Assembly (NCBI GenBank): GCA_018715065.1
Contig: DVMJ01000030.1
Span: 1 to 52,901, forward strand
From: Fimiplasma intestinipullorum
GTDB lineage: Bacteria; Bacillota_I; Bacilli_A; Erysipelotrichales; Coprobacillaceae
DNA: 52,901 nt
Direction of reading: 5' to 3'
The translations under genes were made by a program, and so were the position numbers. This document shows positions 7,802 to 15,796 of this stretch, in pieces (positions within the stretch are counted from its first letter, which is position 1; each line of letters opens with the position of its first letter). A model generated the notes under the pieces. The model made no database searches, was not told where the DNA came from, and saw only the letters and a program-made list of their open reading frames with translations.

Positions 7802-9431
7802 AAGATAAACGCCCTTCGTCCATCTGATATATGTGATCGACGATCCCTAAAGTGGATTGGCGATGGGAGACTAAGAGGATCGTCTTATGCTGGCTATTCT
7901 CCTTGAGCGCTTTTAAAATGATGCCTTCATTCAAGCTGTCGATATTGCTGGTGGGTTCATCCAATAGCAGGATATCTCCGTCGTGTAAGAAGGCTCGCGC
8001 CAGACTGAGGCGTTGTTTCTGTCCACCTGATAGAGATGAACCAAGTTCACTGACCATCGTCTCATAACCCTCCGGCAGGCTCATGATAAAGTCATGGATC
8101 GCGGCTTTCTTCGCCGCCGCAGCGATTTCTTCATGCGTGGCATCTAGTTTCGCGATGCGGATATTATTTTCAATCGTATCATGGAAAAGGTCTGTACTTT
8201 GCGTCACAAAACTTTCATGTGCCCTTAGATCATGCGTGGCCAGGGTTTCGATGGATTGTCCGCCTACCTCCAGCTTTCCGCTTTGCCGATCCCAGAAGCG
8301 CATGCACAATTTCAATAAGGTCGACTTGCCGCTGCCGCTCTTTCCGCAAATGCCGATCACTTGATTTTGACCGATGTTTACATTCACATGATCTAAGATG
8401 ACTTCATTTGCATAGGCAAATTGCAGATCAGAAATGGCGATTCCATTATGTTCCAGTGCATTACCCGTAGCATTTTCCTGAACACTCGGTGTTTCTTCCA
8501 GTAACGACAGCACGCGCTCACCCGCTGCTAAGGTATTAAAGAGATTATTGGCAAGGTTTGAGAGAGCCAATGTCGGTCCAAAAGAGCTGATCAGACTCAC
8601 AAAGGCAATGATGGTGGCTGTAGGCGCAAGATGAAGCGCAAAGCCTGCCCAAAGGATCAGGATCGAAAAGAAGGTCACCATCAGTCCAGACCAACCGGTA
8701 ATCGAACCTTCAATGGCCTTCAGACGTTTCTGATAGCCATCCAATTCATTGGTCTTCTCCTCCATGACAGCCAATCGTTTGGCTCCCTGACCAAACTGCA
8801 GCACCTCAGATAGGCCACGCAGGCTATCCAGCCAGTAACTGGACAAGGCCCCGGATCTCTCTCTTGAGATCATCCCGATCGTTTTACCAAAATGACTGGA
8901 AACAAGTGGGATCACCAGCCCTACCATGACATATCCGGCTAGCCCGATCAGGGCAAATACCGGATGGAGACCGGCCAGCCACAACAACATGACCAGCGTT
9001 GTTAGGATGGCAATGAAGATCGGTGAGATCGTATGTGCATAAAATACCTCCAGCAATTCAATATCACTGGTGATCATGGTAATCAGATTCCCGCGTTCTT
9101 TGCCCTCGAGCTTAGCCGGACATAAGCGGCATAGACAAGTGAAGACCTGATCACGGATCAAGGCTAATAACTTAAAGGCAATATAATGATTGCACTGCTG
9201 TTCCCCATAGCGTAAGAAGCCTCTGCCAAGGGCTAAGGCGATCAGTATTAGCAGCCACCCTGTTTGCATCGGGAGGACTTCAAGCACAAACAAAGAACCC
9301 AGAATCGGAATGAACGTCGCTGCCAGATTCCCCAGTACCCCTAACAAAACGGCTAGAACCATAAAGTGTACGAGCGGTCGAACCAGACCAATCAAAGCGC
9401 CCATGATCCTGATTGCACTTCTGCGTTTCAT
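7800..9431 (-). CDS. ABC transporter permease/ATPase, CydC-like
   Basis: This 543-residue half-transporter has about six membrane helices in its first 300 residues. The nucleotide-binding domain contains Walker A G-K-S-G-S-G-K-S-T, signature L-S-G-G-Q-K-Q-R and Walker B L-L-L-D-E-P. With its overlapping upstream partner (ATGA overlap) it would form a heterodimeric exporter of the CydDC type, known elsewhere to export thiols or move heme. Without a cytochrome bd oxidase nearby, the cargo cannot be stated. Confidence 0.85.
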   Translation of the reverse strand: MKRRSAIRIMGALIGLVRPLVHFMVLAVLLGVLGNLAATFIPILGSLFVLEVLPMQTGWLLILIALALGRGFLRYGEQQCNHYIAFKLLALIRDQVFTCLCRLCPAKLEGKERGNLITMITSDIELLEVFYAHTISPIFIAILTTLVMLLWLAGLHPVFALIGLAGYVMVGLVIPLVSSHFGKTIGMISRERSGALSSYWLDSLRGLSEVLQFGQGAKRLAVMEEKTNELDGYQKRLKAIEGSITGWSGLMVTFFSILILWAGFALHLAPTATIIAFVSLISSFGPTLALSNLANNLFNTLAAGERVLSLLEETPSVQENATGNALEHNGIAISDLQFAYANEVILDHVNVNIGQNQVIGICGKSGSGKSTLLKLCMRFWDRQSGKLEVGGQSIETLATHDLRAHESFVTQSTDLFHDTIENNIRIAKLDATHEEIAAAAKKAAIHDFIMSLPEGYETMVSELGSSLSGGQKQRLSLARAFLHDGDILLLDEPTSNIDSLNEGIILKALKENSQHKTILLVSHRQSTLGIVDHIYQMDEGRLS

Positions 9432-11155
9432 GCCATCTCCTCCTTTCGCATATAATGTTCCAAATCATATTGTGTCTGGTACAGATGCGCGTAATGTCCC
9501 TGCTGTTGCATCAACGACGCATGACTGCCTTTTTCCAGAACCTGGCCATTCTCCATATAATAAATACAGTTCGCCTTGGTCACGATGGCCAGACGATGAG
9601 AAATCAGAAAGATCATTTTCTTCTGAGCTAATTCTTCGACAACCCGCATGATGACCTCTTCACTCTTGGTATCGATATTGGAAGTCGCTTCATCTAAAAT
9701 GTAGATGTCCGCGTCTTTTAATAAGGCCCGTGCAAAACAAAGACGCTGCCGCTGTCCACCAGACAGATTCGCTCCGCGCTCACTCAAATGCGTCTCCAGA
9801 CCATCTTGCGTTTTCAAAAAGGAAGCCAGATTGACCTTTTCTAACACTTCCCACATTTTTGCTTCACTGGCATTAGGATCAGCCATCTCTAAAGCTTCTC
9901 TGACACTGCCCTGGAAGACATAGTCATCATGTCCCAGATACACCATCTGATTCAGCCATTCACTGCGTTGATAATCGCTGATGTTCAGGCCATTGGCCTT
10001 CAAAGTACCTTGATCAGCCATATATTTTCCCAGCAGTAATTTGGCTAAGGTACTCTTTCCGCAGCCGGACTGTCCGACAAAAGCAATCAACTGTCCGGCT
10101 TCCGCTTTCAGATGGATATCCCGCAAGACAGGCTGGCCTTCTTCATATTGAAAAGACAGATGACTGGCTTCAATGTGACTGATCGGCTGACTGACAGATT
10201 GCTTACCGCCCTCTGGCAGCGGCAGTTCCAGGATCCGAAACATCTTTTTACTGGCTGCCATGCCATTCATGGCAATATGGAAATAAGAACCTAAAAGCCG
10301 TAAAGGAATAAAGAACTCACTTGATAACAGGATGATGATCAGCGTATCTCGCAAACTCAGATGTGCCATCAGCGCCAGGATGATTCCTAAGACCGAACCC
10401 CCATAAGCCACGATATCCATGATTGTAATCGAATTGAGCTGCATCATCAGCACCTTCATCGTCACTTTACGAAACTGCTCGGCTTGTTCATTCATCTCCT
10501 GCTGCTTATATTCATCTGCTTCATAGATCTTCAAGGTCGTCAGCCCCTGAATATTCTCTAAAAAGCTGTCTCCCAGATTTGTATAACTCGTCCAGTATTT
10601 GCTCAACAGCTTCTTTGCGAATTTTTGAACGGCAACGATCGAAATGGGAATCAGCGGCACACACAGAAGCAGTGCCAGCGCGACACCCCAATGCAGCGGA
10701 AAAATAATGACAAACAAAGTCAATGGAGCCAAAAGACTATAGAATAGCTGAGGCAGATATTTACCAAAATATATTTCCAGCTGATCGATTCCTTCGGTTG
10801 CGACCTGAACCACTTCACTGGTAGAAACATCTTTCATATAACCTAGATCCAACTGCAGGATCTTTTCATATAAGGCCCGCCGCAGCATTCCTTTGATGCC
10901 CTGACTGGCCTGAAATGAAAAACGACTGGCAAGCTTGGCCAGGATCAAGCGAAGAAGCAGTCCGAGTACCACGGCCCCTAATGTTCGATACAGACCAGAT
11001 GCAGAGGCATTTCCGGCCAACCAATCCGCTAAAAAACCAGTCAAAGCAAAAATGATGCCGACATTGACAAGCATTGAGATCCAATTGGTCAAAACCTGAG
11101 CAATGATATAGATCTGATTTCCTTTTGCCAGGCGCATTAGTTTTTTGTCAAACAT
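9428..11155 (-). CDS. ABC transporter permease/ATPase, CydD-like
   Basis: This 575-residue half-transporter has an N-terminal six-helix membrane domain and a C-terminal ATPase with G-Q-S-G-C-G-K-S-T, L-S-G-G-Q-R-Q-R and I-L-D-E-A-T. The architecture and gene order (D before C) match CydDC-like exporters. It is separated by two bases from the DUF454 gene upstream and overlaps the CydC-like gene downstream, so all three are probably cotranscribed from the palindrome-bearing promoter region near 11560. Confidence 0.87.
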   Translation of the reverse strand: MFDKKLMRLAKGNQIYIIAQVLTNWISMLVNVGIIFALTGFLADWLAGNASASGLYRTLGAVVLGLLLRLILAKLASRFSFQASQGIKGMLRRALYEKILQLDLGYMKDVSTSEVVQVATEGIDQLEIYFGKYLPQLFYSLLAPLTLFVIIFPLHWGVALALLLCVPLIPISIVAVQKFAKKLLSKYWTSYTNLGDSFLENIQGLTTLKIYEADEYKQQEMNEQAEQFRKVTMKVLMMQLNSITIMDIVAYGGSVLGIILALMAHLSLRDTLIIILLSSEFFIPLRLLGSYFHIAMNGMAASKKMFRILELPLPEGGKQSVSQPISHIEASHLSFQYEEGQPVLRDIHLKAEAGQLIAFVGQSGCGKSTLAKLLLGKYMADQGTLKANGLNISDYQRSEWLNQMVYLGHDDYVFQGSVREALEMADPNASEAKMWEVLEKVNLASFLKTQDGLETHLSERGANLSGGQRQRLCFARALLKDADIYILDEATSNIDTKSEEVIMRVVEELAQKKMIFLISHRLAIVTKANCIYYMENGQVLEKGSHASLMQQQGHYAHLYQTQYDLEHYMRKEEMA

Positions 11156-11157
11156 GC

Positions 11158-11529
11158 TTAAGCCTCCACCTCTCGAATGGTACGTATCCTAAAGAAGAAA
11201 TAGTAGTATTTAAAGAGCATCACACACCCAATCAGCAGGCGAACATGCCAATGATCGACCATCCATATCACGAATAGAAGCATGGCACTTACCGGTAATA
11301 AAATAGATAATTTCGTTCTGAGTGTCATGGCGCGCTCTCTCACAAAGCCATCCAAATGCTTCTGATATAACTTCGTGGATAAAAACCAGCGGTGAAAACG
11401 TGTTGATCCCTTCGCAAAGAAAAAGGATGCCAGTAATAAACATGGAGTGGTTGGTAAAATGGGCAGTACGACGCCAATCGCTCCGATTCCTAAAAAAAGC
11501 ATTGCTAAACCTAAGTAAATATATCTCAT
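11158..11529 (-). CDS. DUF454 (YbaN-like) membrane protein
   Basis: The 123-residue protein has the DUF454 pattern: an N-terminal helix with G-V-V-L-P-I-L-P-T-T-P, then F-F-A-K-G-S-x-R-F-H-R-W, and two C-terminal membrane helices. It is the first gene of the ABC operon. DUF454 proteins are often found beside iron, heme or CydDC-like genes, but their function is unknown. Two ATGs occur in tandem; the second (11529) has better spacing from AGGAGG. Confidence 0.8.
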   Translation of the reverse strand: MRYIYLGLAMLFLGIGAIGVVLPILPTTPCLLLASFFFAKGSTRFHRWFLSTKLYQKHLDGFVRERAMTLRTKLSILLPVSAMLLFVIWMVDHWHVRLLIGCVMLFKYYYFFFRIRTIREVEA

Positions 11530-11546
11530 CATGTCCTCCTTTTCCA

Positions 11547-11562
11547 GTTAGTCCTATCTAAC
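11547..11562. promoter_or_regulatory. Palindromic operator candidate GTTAG-N6-CTAAC, copy 1
   Basis: A perfect inverted repeat with a six-base spacer (TCCTAT) lies 18 bases upstream of the DUF454 start codon. The same pattern recurs at 11582 and 23816. Confidence 0.6.
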
Positions 11563-11581
11563 TCATCAACTTTAAAAAAAT

Positions 11582-11597
11582 GTTAGCCTTTGCTAAC
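11582..11597. promoter_or_regulatory. Palindromic operator candidate GTTAG-N6-CTAAC, copy 2
   Basis: This second copy (spacer CCTTTG) is centred 35 bp from copy 1. A further CTAAC half-site follows at 11613-11617. Confidence 0.6.
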
Positions 11598-11692
11598 TTT
11601 ACTGAGTCTATCCTAACATATTCTCAAATCAAGGTCAACCCCTTTTTCATTGTGTCTGGCCCAAAGAATGATCTTGGATAGCGGCAGACATG

Positions 11693-11718
11693 AAAAAAGA
11701 GGGATTCATTTTCCCTCA
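11693..11718 (-). terminator. Intrinsic terminator of the VOC gene
   Basis: GAGGG, a nine-base loop, CCCTC and T6 on the minus strand overlap the end of the coding sequence. Confidence 0.65.
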
Positions 11719-12062
11719 ATTTTTTGAAACTCGACCTTATATCCGTTCACATCCTCGATAAAAAAAGAGTACACATGAAACTGCGGATGTCGGGCTGGTT
11801 TGGACAGGATCTTCTCGTGATGGGCGACACAGCGCGCATAATAGGCATCGACTTCCGCTTCATCCTTTAAGTTAAAAGAGATGCAGGTCTTCGTGGCCAG
11901 TTCATGATCATCATATTCACAAAAGCCAAGATATCCATATCCTGTATCAAATATTTTACATTTTCCCTGATCATCATATAACTTCAGACCCAGGTGCTCC
12001 TGATAAAAAGCCGCTGTTTCGTCAATATTCAGACAAGGATAAAAAACAACCATCGATTCCAT
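11706..12062 (-). CDS. VOC-family (glyoxalase/bleomycin-resistance fold) protein
   Basis: The 118-residue protein has one VOC module: F-Y-P-C-L-N-I-D-E-T-A-A-F-Y near the start, a middle G-F-C-E-Y strand, and a C-terminal F-F-I-E-D-V-N-G-Y-K-V-E-F-Q motif with the usual glutamate. Such proteins bind metals or small toxic ligands; the substrate is not predictable. A strong GGGGGGAGG ribosome site precedes the ATG. The MraZ-like gene ends only 15 bases upstream, so the two are probably cotranscribed. Confidence 0.8.
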   Translation of the reverse strand: MESMVVFYPCLNIDETAAFYQEHLGLKLYDDQGKCKIFDTGYGYLGFCEYDDHELATKTCISFNLKDEAEVDAYYARCVAHHEKILSKPARHPQFHVYSFFIEDVNGYKVEFQKIEGK

Positions 12063-12077
12063 GACATACCTCCCCCC

Positions 12078-12413
12078 CTAACTGAACTCGATATGATCTT
12101 CATGGCTGACAGCCAAAAGATGATCTCTTTCACCTATACGCTGCTGATAAGGCCCAGGCAGAAAAAAGCGATTTCCCTTCAGTTCAATTTCTGCAACGCT
12201 TCCCAAGATCAACCGGCGGATCACCTGACGAACCGGTTTTTCCAAAGTTTCAAGCCGCGCCAATAAACCATCCAGATAGGACTGTGTGGCTACCACAAAA
12301 TGATGTTCCGGATGCCGACATAAATAGAGCGGCGCTTGCAATGTAAACAGGGCATGATCAGGCGGGAGACTCACCCAGCCAGCCTCATACAAGGCCAATG
12401 TTACTTTACTCAT
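12078..12413 (-). CDS. MraZ-like (SpoVT/AbrB fold) protein outside a division cluster
   Basis: This 111-residue protein is laid out like MraZ. An N-terminal AbrB-like repeat (L-Y-E-A-G-W-V-S-L-P-P) is followed by a helix-rich linker ending R-R-L-I-L-G-S-V-A-E-I-E-L. A second repeat reads G-N-R-F-F-L-P-G-P with a closing H-E-D-H-I-E-F-S. Canonical MraZ binds DNA ahead of rsmH in the division cluster. Here the first-repeat K-G-R is changed to E-A-G and no division genes are nearby. It is likely a divergent paralogue with an unknown target; the assignment is from pattern only. Confidence 0.55.
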   Translation of the reverse strand: MSKVTLALYEAGWVSLPPDHALFTLQAPLYLCRHPEHHFVVATQSYLDGLLARLETLEKPVRQVIRRLILGSVAEIELKGNRFFLPGPYQQRIGERDHLLAVSHEDHIEFS

Positions 12414-12543
12414 TCTCTCACCTTCCGTCTACTCTCATTATATCAAAAAGAGCGCACTTTTCAACATTTTACCACATATTGAAAATTCAGAGTGTTGGCT
12501 AACGGTTCCTGAGAACTGACTTTTCATTTTAAGATTTTTAAGT

Positions 12544-12549
12544 TATAAT
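12544..12549 (+). promoter_or_regulatory. -10 box of the PHP/phosphatase operon
   Basis: TATAAT lies 25 bases before the ATG at 12575. The -35 region, around TGACTT/TTTTCA, is only moderate. Confidence 0.5.
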
Positions 12550-12574
12550 AGATTCAAGAAAGTGAGGAAAAAAG

Positions 12575-13429
12575 ATGGAATATCCAGTTGATTTACATAT
12601 TCACAGCTATTATAGTGACGGCGTGGACAGCCTGGAAACGATCCTGGAAAAAGCCAGCCATCGTGGCTTACAAGCCATTGCGATCACTGACCACGATGTC
12701 TTTTGCCAGATAGACCAGTATCCGGCACTTTCAGAACGCTATCATATCGATATCATACCGGGCCTGGAAGTGAGCTGCGTCGATGCAAGCAACGGCCGCA
12801 AGGTTCACATCCTTGCCTATGGTTTGACCAAAGATCGTGCACCGCACCTCAAACCGCTGCTCGATCAATTTCTTGATCATGCACAAGCAATGCGCCAACA
12901 GATGATCGAGGACATCAATCAACGCCTGGGACCGGTGCTCAGTTACGCAGCCATCAAAGAAGAGTTTCCCCACAGCATCCTCTATAAGCAGCAGATTGCC
13001 ATTCATCTTTCCCGATATCTGGAAACGCCCTATCAGGAAGTCTATCAGCGCTATTTCAGAGGACCGGGGAGTCTGGATGAACGTTACCCCGTTCGTTTCA
13101 ATGATGTCTATACCGTCATTCAGGCCATCTTAGCGGATGGCGGTATTCCGGTCTTAGCCCACCCGCGGACCTATCGTTCGATGGAACGCATTGAGACCTA
13201 CATTCATTGGGGACTCAAAGGCATTGAATGTTCGCACCCATCCTACCGTCCAGGTGATTTACAGATCGTCCTGCCCTATATTGAAAAATATCATCTTCTG
13301 AAAACAGGCGGCAGCGACTATCATGGTGCACTGTCTTTATCCAATCAGCGCCAACTAGCGAAGTTTGGTGTAGAAATACCCGATTATTTACATTTAAAGG
13401 AGGAACTAAGTCATGATGTATCTGACTAG
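12575..13429 (+). CDS. PHP-domain phosphoesterase (RNase AM/TrpH-like)
   Basis: The 284-residue metal-dependent phosphoesterase carries the PHP metal ligands in order: D-L-H-I-H-S (6-11), T-D-H-D (about 38), P-G-L-E-V (about 62), L-A-H-P (about 196) and S-D-Y-H-G near the C-terminus. Relatives degrade short 5'-phosphorylated RNA or nucleoside 3',5'-bisphosphates. GTGAGGAAAAAAG precedes the ATG. Its 3' end overlaps the phosphatase gene by 17 bases, so translation is probably coupled. Confidence 0.85.
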   Translation: MEYPVDLHIHSYYSDGVDSLETILEKASHRGLQAIAITDHDVFCQIDQYPALSERYHIDIIPGLEVSCVDASNGRKVHILAYGLTKDRAPHLKPLLDQFLDHAQAMRQQMIEDINQRLGPVLSYAAIKEEFPHSILYKQQIAIHLSRYLETPYQEVYQRYFRGPGSLDERYPVRFNDVYTVIQAILADGGIPVLAHPRTYRSMERIETYIHWGLKGIECSHPSYRPGDLQIVLPYIEKYHLLKTGGSDYHGALSLSNQRQLAKFGVEIPDYLHLKEELSHDVSD

Positions 13430-14147
13430 AGAAGAGCGTCTTTTAAACGTTGAAAGTATTAAGAACACCCGTGATCTGGGTGGCTATGAGACCCAGGAGG
13501 GTTCCTTTACCCATACCCATCGTTATGTTCGCGCTGCGACCCCAGCGCATCTAACCGAAAGGGATAAAGCTTACCTCTATGATTACGGCGTACGCTGTAT
13601 CGTCGATCTGCGCAGTCAATACGAAATCGAAAAAGCGCCTAACCAGATGAGAGGCTATAAAGATATCGAATACTTCCATGTCGATATTTTTGGTGATCCC
13701 AATGCCACGCTGGTTCCTCAAAGCGGCGTGTCTTTCAAAGACATGGGAGATCTCTACTGTCTCATGCTGGATCATTTTCAAAACAGCTTTCGTAAAGTAT
13801 TCCAGATCTTTCTGGAGCATCTGGACATCTGCGTGCTGTTCCACTGCTCAGCCGGAAAGGACCGCACCGGTGTGATCGCAGCGCTGCTGTTGGATCTGGC
13901 AGGCTGTCATATGTATGATATCGTCAAGGATTATTCAGAATCTTATGAAAACAACCAGGAGATCTATGAGGAATTACTGAAACTGGCAAACAATGAAAAT
14001 GCCCATTATCTCATGTCCGATCCCATTTATATGATGAAGATGATGGATCATCTCTATGAACAATACGGCAGCGCCAGAGGCTATCTGCGTGTGCTTGGTT
14101 TTCAGGATGAGGATATCGATGCCCTCGTCCATAATCTGACAATATAA
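13413..14147 (+). CDS. Tyrosine/dual-specificity protein phosphatase (Y_phosphatase3 type)
   Basis: The 244-residue enzyme has the N-T-R-D-L-G-G motif at 18-24 and the catalytic loop H-C-S-A-G-K-D-R-T-G with C145 and R151. This pattern is typical of bacterial Y_phosphatase3 enzymes that act on phosphoproteins or phosphoinositides. A lysine follows the loop glycine, a feature linked with lipid phosphatase activity in some relatives. It overlaps the upstream PHP gene, with AAAGGAGG inside that gene's end. The physiological substrate is unknown. Confidence 0.87.
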   Translation: MMYLTREERLLNVESIKNTRDLGGYETQEGSFTHTHRYVRAATPAHLTERDKAYLYDYGVRCIVDLRSQYEIEKAPNQMRGYKDIEYFHVDIFGDPNATLVPQSGVSFKDMGDLYCLMLDHFQNSFRKVFQIFLEHLDICVLFHCSAGKDRTGVIAALLLDLAGCHMYDIVKDYSESYENNQEIYEELLKLANNENAHYLMSDPIYMMKMMDHLYEQYGSARGYLRVLGFQDEDIDALVHNLTI

Positions 14148-14203
14148 AACTTCTAATAAAAAACATGATGTATAATAGGGAAAATGACAAGAAGGATGAA
14201 AGG

Positions 14204-14389
14204 ATGAAAAATGATATAAAAGATCTTAAGAAGTTTATCAAAATTGCGTTGGTTTGGATTTGTATACCCGCACTATGTATTTTTTTAAGTAATTCGATAT
14301 CTATATTTGCAGATATGAGTGATGGTATATTGTTATATTTTCTAATTTTAGAAATGATAAAGATATCTAAAGATATTTTAAAAAAATAA
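14204..14389 (+). CDS. Small membrane protein
   Basis: This 61-residue product starts K-N-D-I-K-D-L-K-K-F and contains two hydrophobic stretches (about 13-30 and 40-52). A TATAAT at 14170-14175 would place transcription start past the earlier ATGs at 14165/14168, so ATG 14204 after GAAGG is preferred. Codon use is more AT-rich than its neighbours. No family was recognised. Confidence 0.45.
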   Translation: MKNDIKDLKKFIKIALVWICIPALCIFLSNSISIFADMSDGILLYFLILEMIKISKDILKK

Positions 14390-14456
14390 AATGTTTCTTT
14401 CCAGAAAACGCCAAACTGAAAATAACTGATCATTTTATTGACTCATGATGGAATAA

Positions 14457-14485
14457 AAGAAGAAAGCAGCTCTCTTCTTATTTTT
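14457..14485 (+). terminator. Intrinsic terminator
   Basis: AAGAAGA pairs with TCTTCTT and is followed by ATTTTT, downstream of the small membrane protein gene. Confidence 0.5.
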
Positions 14486-14504
14486 CGACAAAATTAAAGT
14501 GTTT

Positions 14505-14540
14505 ACACCTCCTATTTGGGATATAAGAATAGGAGGTGTT
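14505..14540 (+). promoter_or_regulatory. Hairpin sequestering the ribosome site of the MG284/MPN403-like gene
   Basis: A perfect 12-bp stem (14505-14516 with 14528-14539, 11-base loop) has AGGAGGTG, the Shine-Dalgarno sequence of the next gene, as its 3' arm. Six T/U follow just before the ATG at 14546. It could act as a translational switch or thermometer, or as a terminator whose arm doubles as the ribosome site. Confidence 0.6.
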
Positions 14541-14545
14541 TTTTG

Positions 14546-14956
14546 ATGAAAGAAAACCAGGAAAAGGCCCTTTCCCTCAAAGCCAAAGATGAAATTCTCC
14601 AAGCTGTCTTTAAGGAATATCAGTATGCCAAAGAAACGCTGGAAAAGATTCACGATGAAAACTATTTCCCCAAGGTTCATTTTGATTACATCATACATGA
14701 ACAGACCAGTTCCTATCAATTTTATGAGCATCGTTTGCTGCATCGCCTGGATCAAATGCAAAACAGTCAGAAACTCATCCGTTTCGTGGATGAGGTCCTG
14801 GCGCGTCTTCCCCCTAAAGAACGGGAAATTCTCACACGGGAATATATCGATCATGCCCAGACTGACTGGTGGAAAGCCAGCTACGCCCGTTCCAGCTACT
14901 ACCGCACCAAAAACCGAGCCTTGGATCATATGCTGGAATACCTGATGCTTTCTTAA
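14546..14956 (+). CDS. MG284/MPN403-like small protein
   Basis: The 136-residue, charged, helix-rich protein contains R-L-P-P-K-E-R-E-I-L-T-R-E-Y-I then W-W-K-A-S-Y-A-R-S-S-Y-Y-R-T-K. This resembles sigma-70 region 4-type helix-turn-helix segments and the MG284/MPN403 family of Mollicutes and Erysipelotrichia. The family assignment is from general resemblance. An earlier ATG at 14516 lies inside the ribosome-site hairpin, so the start at 14546, eight bases after AGGAGGTG, is chosen. A regulatory role is plausible, not shown. Confidence 0.6.
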   Translation: MKENQEKALSLKAKDEILQAVFKEYQYAKETLEKIHDENYFPKVHFDYIIHEQTSSYQFYEHRLLHRLDQMQNSQKLIRFVDEVLARLPPKEREILTREYIDHAQTDWWKASYARSSYYRTKNRALDHMLEYLMLS

Positions 14957-14967
14957 AATATTTGTGC

Positions 14968-14973
14968 TATAAT
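14968..14973 (+). promoter_or_regulatory. Extended -10 promoter of acpP
   Basis: TGC-TATAAT lies 18 bases before the acpP start codon; the -35 is poor. Confidence 0.5.
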
Positions 14974-14991
14974 GTCAATGAGGTGAAGAAA

Positions 14992-15216
14992 ATGAACGCG
15001 TTTGAAACAATCAAAAAAGAACTTGAACCAAAGTTGAAAGGCAAAGAACTGACCCTTGAGTCTAACTTTAAAGATTTAGGACTGGATTCACTGGATCTTG
15101 TCGATCTGGTTTACCAGTTTGAAGAAGAATTAGGCGTTCAGTTTGAAGACGAAGAGCTGGCAGGCTTAAAAACGGTTCAGGATGTTGTGAACCTGATTGA
15201 AAGCAAACAGGCATAA
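14992..15216 (+). CDS. acpP: Acyl carrier protein
   Basis: The 74-residue protein carries the 4'-phosphopantetheine attachment motif G-L-D-S-L-D with the modified serine near residue 36, followed by helix II L-V-D-L-V-Y-Q-F-E-E-E. It shuttles acyl chains in type II fatty acid synthesis in the cytoplasm. ATG 14992 follows GAGGTGAAGAAA. It stands apart from any fab cluster and has its own promoter and terminator. Confidence 0.93.
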   Translation: MNAFETIKKELEPKLKGKELTLESNFKDLGLDSLDLVDLVYQFEEELGVQFEDEELAGLKTVQDVVNLIESKQA

Positions 15217-15247
15217 AAAAAGCGGTATCATCATGATATCGCTTTTT
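15217..15247 (+). terminator. Intrinsic terminator of acpP
   Basis: AAAAGCG-G-TATCA, a TCA loop, TGATA-T-CGCTTTT and further T lie directly after the stop codon. Confidence 0.8.
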
Positions 15248-15283
15248 ACATATGGGGAATTATATCAAGGGTGAAATCATTAC

Positions 15284-15646
15284 TTAGTAGACTAAAGCCG
15301 TAAATGTAAACTGGATCAGTTTCAGTTCAGATTGTTGTTGCTGATAGACTTCCGTTACGGCAAAATGATGGGTCGTTGGTTCTCCATCTAGTAATAAACC
15401 ATAATCACAATCAGTAATTATCACAACCGTATCATCAAAGGCATGAACTGTCTGACTATTGATCGTAATCTTCGTAGGCTGGAATGTCCCATTTTCAAAA
15501 TAAGCCATTTCTTGATCAAGCGGACAAGTTCCGCCGATGTGAACAAACATACATTGAGGATCTGCAATCGCACGCATCCCTGTCACATCTGCTTTTTCTA
15601 AGGCTGTCCAGAATTGACGAGAAACACTTAACACTTTATCTTCCAT
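15284..15646 (-). CDS. NTF2-like (SnoaL/DUF4440 type) protein
   Basis: The 120-residue protein starts with helices ending in F-W-T-A-L-E-K-A-D-V-T-G-M and has alternating strands with H-I-G-G, the pattern of the cone-shaped NTF2-like fold. No catalytic residues can be assigned. AAGGGAGGGT precedes the ATG. It stands alone between acpP and the hydrogenase operon. A second NTF2-like gene at 37088 is only distantly similar. Confidence 0.65.
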   Translation of the reverse strand: MEDKVLSVSRQFWTALEKADVTGMRAIADPQCMFVHIGGTCPLDQEMAYFENGTFQPTKITINSQTVHAFDDTVVIITDCDYGLLLDGEPTTHHFAVTEVYQQQQSELKLIQFTFTALVY

Positions 15647-15767
15647 TGGCTTACCCTCCCTTCTCTAAGCATGATTATACCCCTTTATAAGGATTTAGTA
15701 CAATATCGATCATTCATGATAGTATGATGCCCGTGCATGACTGCCATTTCCTGGGAAATATCGGCAA

Positions 15768-15796
15768 AAAAAGAGATGGTTTGCCATCTCTTTTAT
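15768..15796 (-). terminator. Terminator of the hydrogenase operon
   Basis: AAAGAGATGG and CCATCTCTTT with a short loop and T7 on the minus strand follow hydA. Confidence 0.85.

Noticed and set aside
14435..14929. 164-codon frame opposite the MG284/MPN403-like gene
   Set aside because: It is an antisense shadow of a gene with a strong ribosome site; it has no Shine-Dalgarno and no family resemblance.
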